Notes under the pieces: generated by a model
What the model was told of the DNA's origin: nothing
Database searches by the model: none
The model's input: the letters and a program-made list of their open reading frames with translations, nothing else
Source: Tetrapyrgos nigripes
Lineage: Eukaryota > Basidiomycota > Agaricomycetes > Agaricales > Campanellaceae
Assembly (NCBI GenBank): GCA_013368315.1
Contig: JAACJM010000071.1
Span: 248,001 to 312,000 of the forward strand
Length of the DNA stretch: 64,000 bases
Reading direction: 5' to 3'
Made by a program: the position numbers and the translations under genes
Part shown: positions 43,815 through 54,876 of the stretch, piece after piece
Numbering within the stretch: position 1 is the stretch's first letter
Layout: each line of letters starts with the position of its first letter

Positions 43815-44810
43815 CATCTCTCTAGCAGTCAGGTATCAGGTATGTCAAATTTCGTACTTCTAGTGTTCTTGACTTTTATTCAACGTTTAGCATAATAGTA
43901 TCATGGACACGAACTAGGACACGAGTAGTCGAACGCGAGTAGTCGAATGGAATGACTGTGGTATGTCCCTTCATTGCTCCAATTCACTCACTCACTCAAA
44001 CTGCATCTACTTTAATAATTCATACTCCAGGACATACTTTTTCTGCGAGATTGTTTAGTTCTTTCTTTTCTCATTATTGCATGATTACACGAAAAAAATG
44101 CCGAGGAGGAGCTGATGGACTGCAAGAGTTCGGCCCACTGAAGCTTCTCCGCAAGTGGTGGGGGACCATTTCGCGTTGTGGAAGTGGTTATGAATTGGTG
44201 TAAGCCCGACTCTTCTGTGTAAGTGCGTGATTCGGCTCGGAAAGTCTTTACAAGCGGCGGCGTGTAGGGGGACTACTTCGCCCTTGTGACACGATATAGT
44301 ATTCACCATCTATATTGTGACTACGCAATGCCACCCCGCCGGGTCCTGAAGGCCTGAAGGGGCCACTTGGCGTGTATCTATCTATCTATCTATCTATCTG
44401 AGGTGCCTGAGGCAAATCCAAAGCATCTCCATTGCCTTTCTGCTTGTCAGTAGTTAGTTTCTTTTCTCACTTTAATATTAATCTCAGCTGTAGTGTTTTC
44501 GTTGGAGTGAACCATCTAAGGTCATCTGCTTTGCACTTCGTGATATATATAACTTAGCGGCAGTCAGTGGAATAATATTCAATTTTCGTCTTAGTTTTGT
44601 CCCAACTGTTGTGGACTTGAGAAAGTTACACGAACTGCGTTGGCATATTTGCAACGCTTCCAGGAAAGCTGGTCTCTTTTTGCTCAGGATGACGAGGCGG
44701 CAAACCCCTAGTTGTTGTAGTAAGTAGTACAAAACACCATATTTAGGCATGCGTACTGTGACCGGCGGAAAGGTAGCGGGCTGTGCCGCCTGTCGGCCCT
44801 ATGTCGGTTA
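43815..44810. other. Intergenic stretch left of the inverted vps9 copy
   Basis: About 1 kb without a supported gene. It holds a tetranucleotide microsatellite (TATC, about six units, 44375-44399) and ends at the sharp left border of the inverted duplication. Confidence 0.5.
44375..44399 (+). repeat. TATC microsatellite
   Basis: About six uninterrupted TATC units between GTG and TGAGG. A simple repeat, likely variable in length between strains. Confidence 0.9.
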
Positions 44811-46215
44811 TTGGATAAGGAGAGACGGTGACAGGGGACGATGAACGAGAGGAGTAGAAGGCACGGCCCATAGTTGGCGGTAGCGAAAAAGAAAGACGCG
44901 TCAACTTGGGTCACGCGTACACTATGCAATCTCCTCCTTCCGACGAACCCCCCTTTGATTTCCCGCACTTTCTCGACCAGATCAAGCATCGCTCCGCAGA
45001 GTCTGTCACAAAATACCTCAAGAGCTTTCTTTCCAACTTTTCCAAGCGCACATTCACCCTCAATGACCAAATCAAGATCATCAACGATTTCCTCGCCGTG
45101 AGTCCTCCCTTTCTCCCCAGAACTGGTCTAAATCTCCTCTAGTTCATAGCAAAGCAAATGCGAGAATGTGAGCCGTGGAAGAATGCAACTGACGCAGAGT
45201 TTGAGAACGCCATGGAGGGCATGGAGAAGCTAGTCATGAACCAACTCTATCAATAGCAAGTCTCTTTTCGTCCTAATAATCTTATTCTCATTTTTCAACA
45301 GCACCTTCACCCCAGCCATCTCAGCCGTCCTTCCCCGACGTCCCCTTACCACCGATGACCTCGAAAGAGACCGCGTCCTCGCACAGCGCATATCTCTCTT
45401 CTCCTCCTGGATCGAAGAAAAGCATCTAGACATTCCCGTCGCAGAAGGCTCCAAAGGCTTTCTTATGTTTGCCCAACAAGAGCTTCTCAAAATCAATCAC
45501 TACAAAGCTCCACAAGACAAATTCATCTGTGTCTTAAATTGCTGCAAGGTCATCTACGGCCTCATTCGTCATTTGAGTACTCTCAAGGAGAAGGAGAAGG
45601 AAGCCAAGACGGCTGAAGCTGAAACGGAGAAGGATGAGAAAGACGAGAAAGACGAAGAAGACAAACCCTCCCTTTCCCTAGCCGATTCTGCCAATGACTT
45701 CTTCCCCATACTCATCTTCATCGTCATCAAGTCAAATCCACCTCACCTTATATCCAATGTGGAATTCATTCAACGTTTTCGAAATCCCTCTAAACTCCAG
45801 TCCGAAGCAGGTTATTACCTCTCCAGTTTGATGGGTGCCGTCACGTTTATTGAAACTATGGACTACGCTGATTTGAGTGGGATATCAAAGGAAGATTTTG
45901 AAGCAGAGTTGGAGAAACCTATCCAAACACAGGAACATCAGGAAAGGTTGCAGCCATCATCAACTGCCAGGACGGATTCATCGAGTAGTAGTGACTTTAC
46001 AGAAACTCCTACTCAGCCTGATCACCAACCACCTGCAACGAGCTCTGGCTCAGCGACACCTCTAAATCTCCCCAACCTCCCAAACATCACCAACATCTCA
46101 TCGTCTTTAACACGTGAACTACGTGGTCTCGATCTCTCAGTTGGCGAAGACGCGAGGAGATTTATACAGAGGACTGGAGATGCGATAAAGACTCCTCTAA
46201 ATAAGATTGGGAGGA
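44811..46215 (+). repeat. Inverted duplication arm: copied vps9 segment
   Basis: This 1.4-kb segment is the reverse complement of 52838-54235. It contains the first part of the neighbouring divergent gene (about 60 bp), the 53-bp shared promoter and the first two thirds of vps9 up to NKIGR. Borders are sharp: TTGGATAAGG at 44811 on the left and GGGAGGA at 46215 on the right. Differences are few (for example a 9-bp insertion after the start codon and scattered substitutions). Both copies keep the GC-AG second intron. Confidence 0.92.
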
Positions 46216-47785
46216 CTATGAGTGACGAAGGTATAGCAGGTCTGGTTCACTCTTTCTCCCAGTTGCGACTTTTGACCACTCCTTTTCTTCTGACATAGCT
46301 CATGGTCCCAGTCGCCATAGACAGGTCCTCAAAGAGACACTTGCCATCCTTCATTCGATTTCGCCACAAGACGAAGAAAAAGTGGCATTGCTGCCGCTTC
46401 TAGAACTGAGAGGAGAGGAAGCCCAATACCGGCTTGATATACTCCAGACGGTGAGCATCAACTTCTATCGGAAGTCATTTCTGACAACACTGGACAATCT
46501 CCAGATAGCCGACTCCCCTCAACAACTGGATCAGCGCGTCCGATTCCTCACGTTGAAGACCATCTTTCATCTTTCTCAAGAATCTCAGCAATATCCTCAG
46601 TGCTATGTGATCAAGAATCTGGTACTCGGTAAACGCATTGCTAGAGGCGCATACGGAGTTTTACGTGAAGGGAAAATTGCTATCGGGAGCGAGAGTGAGC
46701 CCGGAATCGAGGGGCCCCACAGGACTGATTATGCAGTGAAAATCGTTGAGTTGTTCCCCGGTAGCATTGAGATCGTTGTGCGTCCGCATTTCTATCATTA
46801 TTAGCAACGATCCAAATCCTTTCCTTTGCAGGATTGTATACGGGAAGCCGTACTCTGGAGGCAGTTCAGACATCCAAACGTGCTACCCTTCCTGGGATGT
46901 ACTACCAAAATGATAAACGGGAGGATTTGTGCTTTGTCTCTCCCTATATGAACAACAGGAGCCTCTCGATTATGCTGAAGGATAGGACACCCAGCCAGGA
47001 AGACATGTATACCCTAGTAGGTCCTTTCTTCAATTTCTTTGCGTTCAGTTTCTCATTGTTCTTCTTGGATAGGTACACGACATTGCGTCTGGACTGAAAT
47101 ATTTACATGACGAAAATGTTATTCATGGCGATCTGAAACCTGTGTGTAGTGAAAATATTGACTTGGAACTACTGTTTATCTGACATGTGTCCTACCATTT
47201 TCCTTCACCTTGACTGCTCTCGCCTATGTAGGACAATGTACTCATCACCAACCATTCCCGAGCCTGTCTCTGTGATTTCGGTCAATCTCGTTTGGCTAGC
47301 ACCAGGGGGTTTCAACCTACAAGACATCAGGGTGGGGGAACTCATGGGTACATGGCTCCCGAGGTCACAAGAGACGGGCGTAGTTCAAAGGAAGGTGATA
47401 TATATTCATTTGGGCCTCTGTGCTATGAGGTGGGTACCCTCGAAGTCGATAGCTTGCCAGTAGTTGTTCACCCCGTCTGATACATTGTCCTGAACAGATT
47501 CTGAAGAAGACATACAACCTTTCCGGACTGAAATGGTTAAGCACAAACAAGGTTGATACAACGCGCCCTGAAAGGCTACCATCTGCTCGGGACCTGGATT
47601 CAATGTGGAACATGATTACACAGTGTCTGTCTAAACAGCCCTCTGTTCGGCCAGATGTGAAAAATCTCATATCACTTCTCAACGGCATGAGTTCCAAGCC
47701 CAGGCCTGCCCCTGACTGGGATGACACGGACCCATTGTTCACGCAAGTACAGAGTAATGTAGACCATGGAGGTGTAATGAATTGA
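44924..47785 (+). pseudogene. Chimera: VPS9-domain Rab-GEF fragment joined in frame to a protein kinase
   Basis: Exons 44924-45097, 45143-45255, 45302-46230, 46299-46450, 46505-46777, 46832-47016, 47073-47141, 47232-47429 and 47498-47785. The first three encode a copy of Vps9 including the catalytic VPS9 domain (FFPILIFIVIKSNPPHLIS, SEAGYYLSSLMGA) but not the C-terminal CUE domain. Six bases after the duplication border an ATG-like MSDEAHGPSRH begins, probably the old kinase start; the junction KIGR-T-MSDE is in frame. The kinase has LGKRIARGAYGVL, AVKIVE, EAVLWRQFRHPNVLPFLG, VIHGDLKPDNVL, CDFGQSR, GYMAPE and DIYSFG, typical of expanded mushroom TKL-like kinases with HGD in place of HRD. One base is missing at about 46891-46896, between VLPFLG and MYYQND, shifting the frame and stopping at about 46950. 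Annotated as broken; if that base is an assembly error, this is a full chimeric gene. Confidence 0.75.
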
Positions 47786-49743
47786 CCACTAGGAAAACTG
47801 GACAATCCACCAACTGGGCTAAAAGGCCACAATATCAGGTCTGCCTGATATGTCTTCCGAGCACTATATAAGCAGTTCATTGTTACATGTCTGCATTGTA
47901 ACATTACCCCCCTTTTAGGCATTCAACCCATGAGATGTACGCTTCATTGCAACTTAGTCATATGATGTGTGTCAGCCCTAGGGCTGTGGGAAAAAGTGGG
48001 AGTTTTTCCCCAAAACGTTTTTCACCGGTGAATAACCATCACGTGATGGTTCTGAACAGGGGGGTCCTGATGAGGGCGTTGAGGAAGGGTGTTCCGAACA
48101 CTTCACGTGCTGGGTCAGCTAGGGGCGGGTAGGAGGAACCATACAGGCACTGATGCCACACTGCGGCGGCCTTCCCAATACCATAATAGAGCTGTAGTTC
48201 CATAGTTCCGTAGATTGTAGAGCAACAAAAATTTCAAGATACATCTCACTATCCACAATTGCCCATGTCAGAACCACTGCCCATGCACCTCCCACCAGAC
48301 AACCCACCTTCAGAGGGACTATTGATACTGGATGCAATCATAAAAAAGCTTCTTCCCATTTCCGACCCTGGCCTTATTACAGACCAGACCACATCGTGCC
48401 TCTCGCTGGCCACTTTGAACTTGAAAAATATCCAAGGGGCGACGCGTCCAACAAATACGATGTGGCTGTGCAGAATGACGAGCCTCTTCACATTCACGAC
48501 CATGCAGCTACAGCCAAGATTCCGACTAACACACCCAGACACTCTACCGCTCCAATCAAAACTCGAGCGCTTGAGCTCCAGACACCTGATAACATCTAGG
48601 TAACGAGGTGAAGCTCAAATTCTGAACACAAGCCCCAAAAGAGCGAGAAACTCCCTCTGGAATCTGTTCATCTTGCCACTTGGTAGAAAGACTATTTTTC
48701 TATGACTCCTTTTTCTGAGGCTCAAAGCTTCATAAACTTTCAGCGATGCAATATCTCATTGGATGCGCGCGTAAGTCAAAAGCATACTCTTTCGCTAAGA
48801 CGTATACTCAGTATTTGGATACAATAAACTTGTGTATGGAAGTACCCCTACGCTTTATTCTACTGGTATTGTGGTACTCTGAGCCTCCACTCAGGCTCAC
48901 AGGGTCTCAGGATCGCTTTTTGAATTCCGGCAGTACGACCTTTGGTCGCCATGCAAATCTGTTATATCACTCCGCGATCTTTTACTTTTTCCTCCGACAC
49001 TTAAATCATCCATCGTAGTGGTCGAGATCACGTCAACTTGGATAGAGTTGGAGGGTGCCACGGATTGGACTGAGTGACGATCGCCCTGACAGTGTCAATG
49101 CAGCGATTGCAAACCGTCGCGGTGTTGGAGAACCTGAAAGTGATCCGGACAAGGTTGTACGGTTGGGAGTGATCACGATGAGAAGAGGTCGTGCAATCAA
49201 GTGAGTCGGCCATGAATTATTGAGAGACTGTGACTCACCGAACTGAAATTATTCTGTCCTGACTCAAACAGATGTCCAAGGGTCGGTACAGTCCTAGGCC
49301 TCATTTGTTGACGAAGGACGGAACGAGTGTTGAGAGTCTGTGGGTACAAAACTGGTCAGTAGCCTCTAATCGTAAACACAGGTCAATTGACGATTACCGT
49401 CATGAGGGTGTTTCTGTCGGAAATGAAGAGATTGCCGTCAGAAATAATCATCCTTGCGATAGTCTGAAGACCTACGTGTACAGTCGGGTCCGGGGCAATG
49501 CAAATATCAAGAACAGGTTTGTCCTGGGAAAGGTGGTCTACAACGACTCGGGTGAGCTCAAGCCTTGGTTTCGTGAAATCGATTAATGGCACTAACCAGA
49601 CAAACCAAACTACCAATGCAAAAGACCGTCACAGGCAATGCAGTTTCTACTGATGTGCGAATGACGTTAGAAATGACTGCGTCGCTGGCTAATTGATGAT
49701 TATTTCATTTTCAGCGTCACGGCGCCACCGGTACCGCTAGTCC
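47786..49743. other. Region with an LRR-like fragment but no intact gene
   Basis: About 2 kb. It includes the second copy of the LRR-like segment (48433-48590) inside an open plus frame (48259-48603: LATLNLKNIQG, then LPLQSKLERLSSRHL), which looks like a decayed F-box/LRR protein. Short minus frames at 49028-49213 and 49383-49616 show nothing recognisable. Confidence 0.5.
48433..48590 (+). repeat. LRR-like segment, copy 2 of 2
   Basis: Matches 43152-43300 in the same orientation, with CAAGGGGCGACGCGTCCAAC at its start and AAACTCGAGCGCTTGAGCTC at its end, plus a short insertion (CCTCTTCAC) after the GCAGAATGACGA block. Probably the remains of two members of one F-box/LRR-like family. Confidence 0.7.
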
Positions 49744-50476
49744 TCAGCTAGAGGATCTCAACAAATACTCGCCTTTTATCCCAGTCTTGCTTTTCAACAG
49801 ATAATACGAGAGCACCGCCGTGATAGACACATCGCAAGCTACGGTGATAGCCAGCCAGCTGTCTGCAACAGGTATCCGTCTAACATGGGCTTCTACATTC
49901 GGTTCGAGCAATGAGCTGATACTTGATGCAAAAGCTAATCCACCTTGAGCCAGGGAAAGAGTGCAGATGACGACGAAGAGGACGAATGATTTGGAGAAAA
50001 TACGAATACGCCAGGCAAGGAAGAATTGTACTGGGACGGAAATGCTAGCGGCAGACGCGTACAATGCCAGTGGTATATTGAGTTGACTTTTCCGCATGAA
50101 TTGTCAGTGTCTGGAATACTCACAGCGCGGTGAAGATAGGTATCATGCCGTACTGCCAAGGAGTCGAAAGGAGACCAATTTTGTCCTCGAAACTATCTAC
50201 GGCGTAGTACCACAGCAAGGACGAAGACGTACAAGAAGAGAATGTGTCGACAACGGCGACCCATACGACGAGGCCACTGCAGGACGGTTTTGAGCCATTT
50301 GATTGAATCGCGCAAACTTGGAATACGCACGTAATGGTAGGTCCATCTTTGATTCTGGAATCATAGTACTCGAAGAACTGGACGATACAGATCCCAGCGA
50401 GAAGAGCGTTGACCAAAGTAGAAACCACCACAGGTCCGAGAATGAGGCTGATGTTGATGGGAGGACTTTCTGCCAT
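49744..50476 (-). CDS. DUF6534-type multispanning membrane protein, apparently truncated
   Basis: Exons on the minus strand 50331-50476, 50124-50276 and 49744-50044 give 600 nt (199 residues). Family signatures: LILGPVVVSTLVNALLAGIC and IVQFFEYY at the N-terminus, VVWVAVVDTFSS, LLSTPWQYGMIPIFTALIS, VPVQFFLAWRIRIFSKS and LAITVACDVSITAVLSYYLL. These cover about five membrane helices. Mushroom homologues continue after the SYYLLxxSKTGI position with a threonine-rich helix pair and a cytosolic tail of 100 or more residues; here the frame runs into KGEYLLRSSS and stops. The 3' end therefore seems lost. Function of the family is unknown. It lies in the 6.6-kb spacer between the arms of the vps9 inverted duplication. 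Confidence 0.7.
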
Positions 50477-51288
50477 GTTGAGTATGGAGGGGACTAGAAC
50501 AACTTGAAGTGGGAGGATGACTCAGAGTTTTCCAGGTTTCGAGGCCGAATATTGAGTACTTGAGTCTCCGACAATCGCGATTCATATGGGGCGGTACGTT
50601 TCGGGCTATAGATTGCTCGCCCCTATGGCGCTCTTACCCGATGATCCCCGTAACTTTAGCTACGCTCCCCCGGACTATGTACCCGATTCTGCCAGTGGTT
50701 GGCAACCAGGGATGTACTGAAATTCCGACGCACCGCCGTCGGTTGGCAGTACTGTCGCGTCTTGGCCTCGACGCGTTCTGTTGATGAGGACTTTGCATGA
50801 GCGACGCATGCGCCAGTGTTCTCTTGACTACTGAAAATCTTACACTCATTCGACAACTCCTACGCCATGGGTAGCCACTTGCAGGGGAAGGAAGGCAATT
50901 GTAATGCTCGGGCTCAACAGCCTGATGTGCGTTGTGCTGGACGTTCATCTCAGGGCTTGATAAAAAAGAATGTGGCTGTGAGAAGAAAAAGTTTGAATAC
51001 TGTAATTCTACCACCTATGACGCATACATCTTTGTATGTTGTATGTATATATGCCGATTCATTGAACGTATGCATAGTGTCCATGATGAAAAACCGAATA
51101 CTACATCTTTCTATCCCAAACCAATCCCCAGCATATAATCGTTAGCAAGCCACGAGCAAACGAAGTAATACAAGTATATCCTACTTACTTGCTACTTACT
51201 TCCACCTTCCACCTTCCTCAAGCCCCCAAGTCTAACATGGAAGAGAATGACCCAATATATGTAACCTCCAACACCGCTAATAAGATGC
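50477..51288. other. Intergenic stretch right of the DUF6534 gene
   Basis: About 800 bp. It contains a shortened copy of the Cys-motif element (near 50965-51015: GAATGTGGCTGTGAG joined directly to AAGAAAAAGTTTGAATACT, with CTACCACCTA after it). Relative to 43672-43760 about 60 bp between two CTGTGAG repeats are missing. The right end is the vps9 3' region. No gene is supported. Confidence 0.5.
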
Positions 51289-54121
51289 TCAAGACGTATT
51301 ACTATTACTTGGCTTGTCAGGCTTTTCATTCGACTTTGACTTTGTTGGGGATGAAGTCGCCGAGGTTGAGACTGTCGCAGCTGATGCAGTTGCAGGTGTT
51401 GACTCTGGTGGTATTGTCACAGATGGTGAGCCTTCCGTTATTGCTGACGTCGCTGATGCTTGTGTAGTGTCTGTCTGTGTGGATTCTCTCTTCTGTTCCG
51501 TCGTGGTAGAGCCTGACGATGTCAAAGAGGCTGGGACTGTCGCTGATGATGCCGACGAACCTTGCTCAGGTTTATCCACGGGAGATTTAGGCAGAGCTAT
51601 CGACCCTTCCTTCTCAGTCGAAGAAGATCCCGACGCTGGCACCGATGTCGGCGACGTTGTGGTTTCCTTGTGCTCATCGGCTCCAGAACCTGATAAATCT
51701 ATCAGATCAGGTTCTCCAGTCTCGACATCATACCCAACCGCTTCTCCATGTTCATCCCCACCAACACGTTCGACCGCACCCATACCCGCACCTGCACCCA
51801 CACCTCCTTCCCCACTACCCATCTCCAAAAGTGACTCTACACACCTCCCCAAATCACCCTCATTAGCTTCCAAAACCCACCCAACAACCTCAGCATCAAC
51901 ACTCGGGAACATTTGTCTAAGCGTCTCAACCTTGTCCTGCATCTCTCTAGCCTCTTCTGCTTCTCGTGCTTCAATTTCGTACGCTTCTTGAACCTCTCGG
52001 GCTTCTCTGTCTCTTTCGAATTCGCTTTGGGAATGAGAAAGATTTGGGTTGGGGTTTGAGTTTGGATTTGGGTCTTGATGACCCCGCTGGTGTTGACTTC
52101 CACCACCACACCACCACCGAAGAGTGAAGAAAAGCTGAAATCGAAATCAGCGGAATGAGGTGTGGATGGACGACTCCCTCCCGAACCCGCTGGTAAACCA
52201 GGATTCCACAACTGTGGAGGAGGAGGAGGAGGATGAGTACCGTGCGGAACTTGCGGTGCTCCTTGCCCTTCCACTCCATCATTTCCACTCCAAGAATGCG
52301 AAGACGTATGTCCTCTCGATCCTGATCCAATTGGTAAACTTTGATTTCGAGGTGGAGGTTGGACTCCACCCGTACCCGTACCGACGCTCAAATGCTGATA
52401 CTGGTGCTGAGGATGAGAAGCAGGATAACTCTGCGAGGGACCAAGAGCTAATGGTGAATTGGTGTAAGGACCTCCTTGTTGTGATCTACCACCAACTCGA
52501 GTGGGTGTTTCTTCGTATGCACCACCACTGCTACCACTATAAACGTAACTGGGAGTAGAAGGCGTCAGCGTTTGTCCCAGTGTAGGCGAGTTATTCCTCG
52601 ACGAAGACGATGAAGGACCCCTCCTCACTCGCGGTTTATATGGCGTGTGGATGGGTGCATCTGCATATGTACCACCTGGTACACCTTGAGGAGTCTCTTC
52701 GACTTGGCTGTGCGGGAATAACGATGATTGGGGAGTGCCAGGTCTGGATGATGGTGTATTTGAGCCAGAAGGTCGACCACTGGGCCCTTGTCCTGGTGAA
52801 CCCTGTCCATCAAACGAATCCAACGCCTCGCTAAAAATCCTCCCAATCTTATTTAGAGGAGTCTTCATCGCATCTCCAGTCCTCTGTATAAATCTCCTCG
52901 CGTCTTCGCCAACTGAAAGATCGAGACCACGTAGTTCACGTGTTAGAGACGATGAGATGTTGGTGATGTTTGGGAGGTTGGGGAGATTTAGAGGTGTTGC
53001 TGAGCCAGAGCTCGTTGCAGGTGGTTGATGATCAGGCGGGGTAGGAGTTTCTGTAGAGTCACTACTACTCGATGAATCCGTCCTGGTAATCGATGATCGC
53101 TGCAGCTTTTCCTCATGTTCCTGTGCTTGGATAGCCTTCTCCAACTCTGCTTCAAAATCTTCCTTTGATATCCCACTCAAACTAGTGTAGTCCATAGTTT
53201 CAATAAACGCGACGGCGCCCATCAAACTGGAGAGGTAATAACCTGCTTCGGACTGGAGTTTAGAGGGATTTCGAAAACGTTGGATGAATTCCACATTGGA
53301 TATGAGATGAGGTGGATTTGACTTGATGACGATGAAGATGAGTATGGGGAGAAAGTCATCGGCAGAACCAGTTAGGGAAAGGGAGGGTTTGTGTTCTTCG
53401 TCTTTCTCGTCTTTCTCATCCTTCTCCGTTTCAGCTTCAGCCGTCTTGGCGTCCTTCTCCCTCTCCTTGAGAGCACCCAAATGACGAATGAGGCCGTAGA
53501 TGACTTTACAGCAATTTAAGACACAGATGAGTTTGTCTCGTGGAGCTTTGTAGTGATTGATTTTGAGAAGCTCTTGTTGGGTAAACATAAGAAAGCCTTT
53601 GGAGCCTTCTGCGACGGGAATGTCTAGATGCTTTTCTTCGATCCAGGAGGAGAAGAGAGATATGCGCTGTGCGAGGACGCGGTCTCTTTCGAGGTCATCG
53701 GTGGTAAGGGGACGTCGGGGAAGGACGGCTGAGACGGCTGGGGTGAAGGTGCTGTTGAAAAATGAGAATAAGGAGTATTAGGACGAAAAGAGACTTGCTA
53801 TTGATAGAGTTGGTTCATGACTAGCTTCTCCATGCCCTCCATGGCGTTCTCAAACTCTGCGTCCGTTGCACCCTTCCACGGCTCACATTCTCGCATTTGC
53901 TTTGCTATGAACTGGAGGAGATTTAGACCAGTTCTGGGGAGAAAGGGAGGACTCACGGCGAGGAAATCGTTGATGATCTTGATTTGGTCATTGAGGGTGA
54001 ATGTGCGCTTGGAAAAGTTGGAAAGAAAGCTCTTGAGGTACTTTGCGACGGGCTCTGCTGAGCGAAGCTTGATCTGGTCGAGAAAGTGCTGGAAATCAAA
54101 GGGGGGCTCGTCGGAAGACAT
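51289..54121 (-). CDS. VPS9: Vps9-like Rab5-type guanine nucleotide exchange factor
   Basis: Activates endosomal Rab5/Vps21-type GTPases in endocytic and vacuolar traffic. Exons on the minus strand: 53957-54121, 53799-53911 (followed by a GC-AG intron) and 51289-53751. The N-terminal helical region (PFDFQHFLDQIKLRSAEPV) leads to the VPS9 domain with DDFLPILIFIVIKSNPPHL, SNVEFIQRFRNPSKLQSEAG and YYLSSLMGAVAFIE, including the conserved Asp and Tyr. A long Ser/Pro/Gly-rich linker follows, then a CUE ubiquitin-binding domain, KVETLRQMFPSVDAEVVGWV and LGRCVESLLEM, and an acidic Ser/Thr-rich tail. The linker and the CUE part are in different frames: the sum of exons, 2741 nt, is one base short of 914 codons, and the shift falls in an irregular GGT tract at about 52100-52120. 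No intron fits there, so either one base is missing from the assembly or the CUE domain is lost. The divergent neighbour starts 53 bp away. Confidence 0.85.
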
Positions 54122-54235
54122 GGTGTACGCGTGACCCAAGTTGACGCGTCTTTCTTTTTTCGCTACCACCAACTATGGGCCGTGCCTTCTACTCCTCTCG
54201 TTCCTCGTCGCCTGTCGCCGTCTCTCCTTATCCAA
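52838..54235 (-). repeat. Inverted duplication arm: parental vps9 segment
   Basis: Parental counterpart of 44811-46215. It is judged parental because the flanking gene parts (the vps9 3' portion and the divergent partner) are complete on this side only. The arms are about 6.6 kb apart and inverted, so recombination between them could flip the spacer. Confidence 0.9.
54122..54174. promoter_or_regulatory. 53-bp divergent promoter of vps9 and its neighbour
   Basis: The two start codons (minus 54121, plus 54175) are 53 bp apart. The interval contains ACGCGT twice (54127-54132 and 54145-54150), an MluI-cell-cycle-box-like string, around GACCCAAGTTG. Both ACGCGT strings also occur in the copied promoter at 44897-44918. 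Regulation through this string is inference. Confidence 0.55.
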
Positions 54236-54876
54236 AATGGAGTCAGCAGAACAAGTTTGACCCAGACTCGGACGAGTTCTGGCGAGATGCCATCTACGAG
54301 GCCTTTTTGGACACAAACGAGTGTCTCCATCCAGACCCGGCCACAAACCCAATGGCAGACGGCCCAGACGATCCGGCTCAAATGCTCGCAGCGGCCCTGC
54401 ACCATCCACCAAGTCCCTCCTTCTCTCTGTCAGACAACGAGGGTCCCCTAACCCCTCCGGTTATCCCCACGTACATCTACGACATCCCTCCAACTGCAGC
54501 CTTACCCTCCTTATCCTCTCTCGCTCGTCAGCACTCTGACCCAATCATCCAAAACGCTCACACCGACACCGCTCATTATCACAACAACAACGAGGACGAG
54601 TCCGATTCCGAATCCGACGACTCGGATTCCATCCCTCCTCCTCTCAGTGTCATTCGTTTCCGGATCCCACCCCAGCCTAGCACGCCTCCACAACGCTCTC
54701 GTGCTATTCCTATCCCAGGCAGCGCGGTTCCCAACCATTCTTTGCCTTCCTTCTCACCTCCTCCTTCCGTCTCTCCCCGCATCTACAACTGGAACCGCGC
54801 ATCCGCCTCCGCAGCCCGCTCTATCCCCACACCCTCTCGCATTTCCGCTCAACCTATTGCCGCGGGTGATCGGTAA
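54175..54876 (+). CDS. Hypothetical Ser/Pro-rich protein
   Basis: Intronless, 233 residues. The N-terminus MGRAFYSSRSSSPVAVSPYP and the block FDPDSDEFWRDAIYEAFLDT look ordered; the rest is low-complexity, with an acidic run (DESDSESDDSDS) at about 141-152 and many SPPP/STPP motifs. I do not recognise the family. It shares a 53-bp divergent promoter with vps9, and the first roughly 60 bp of its coding region were copied with vps9 to 44811. The frame is clean and starts at the only suitable ATG. Likely a real gene because of its length, G+C-rich composition and tight promoter arrangement. Confidence 0.6.
   Translation: MGRAFYSSRSSSPVAVSPYPKWSQQNKFDPDSDEFWRDAIYEAFLDTNECLHPDPATNPMADGPDDPAQMLAAALHHPPSPSFSLSDNEGPLTPPVIPTYIYDIPPTAALPSLSSLARQHSDPIIQNAHTDTAHYHNNNEDESDSESDDSDSIPPPLSVIRFRIPPQPSTPPQRSRAIPIPGSAVPNHSLPSFSPPPSVSPRIYNWNRASASAARSIPTPSRISAQPIAAGDR

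Noticed and set aside
51314..51991. 225-codon plus frame opposite the vps9 3' end
   Set aside because: It mirrors the repetitive Ser/Thr/Pro coding of the vps9 tail and CUE domain on the other strand; a shadow frame.
52081..52125. Intron instead of a frameshift in vps9
   Set aside because: The only phase-correct GT-AG pair near the shift gives an intron of about 23 nt, too short for splicing; other donor and acceptor pairs give the wrong phase.
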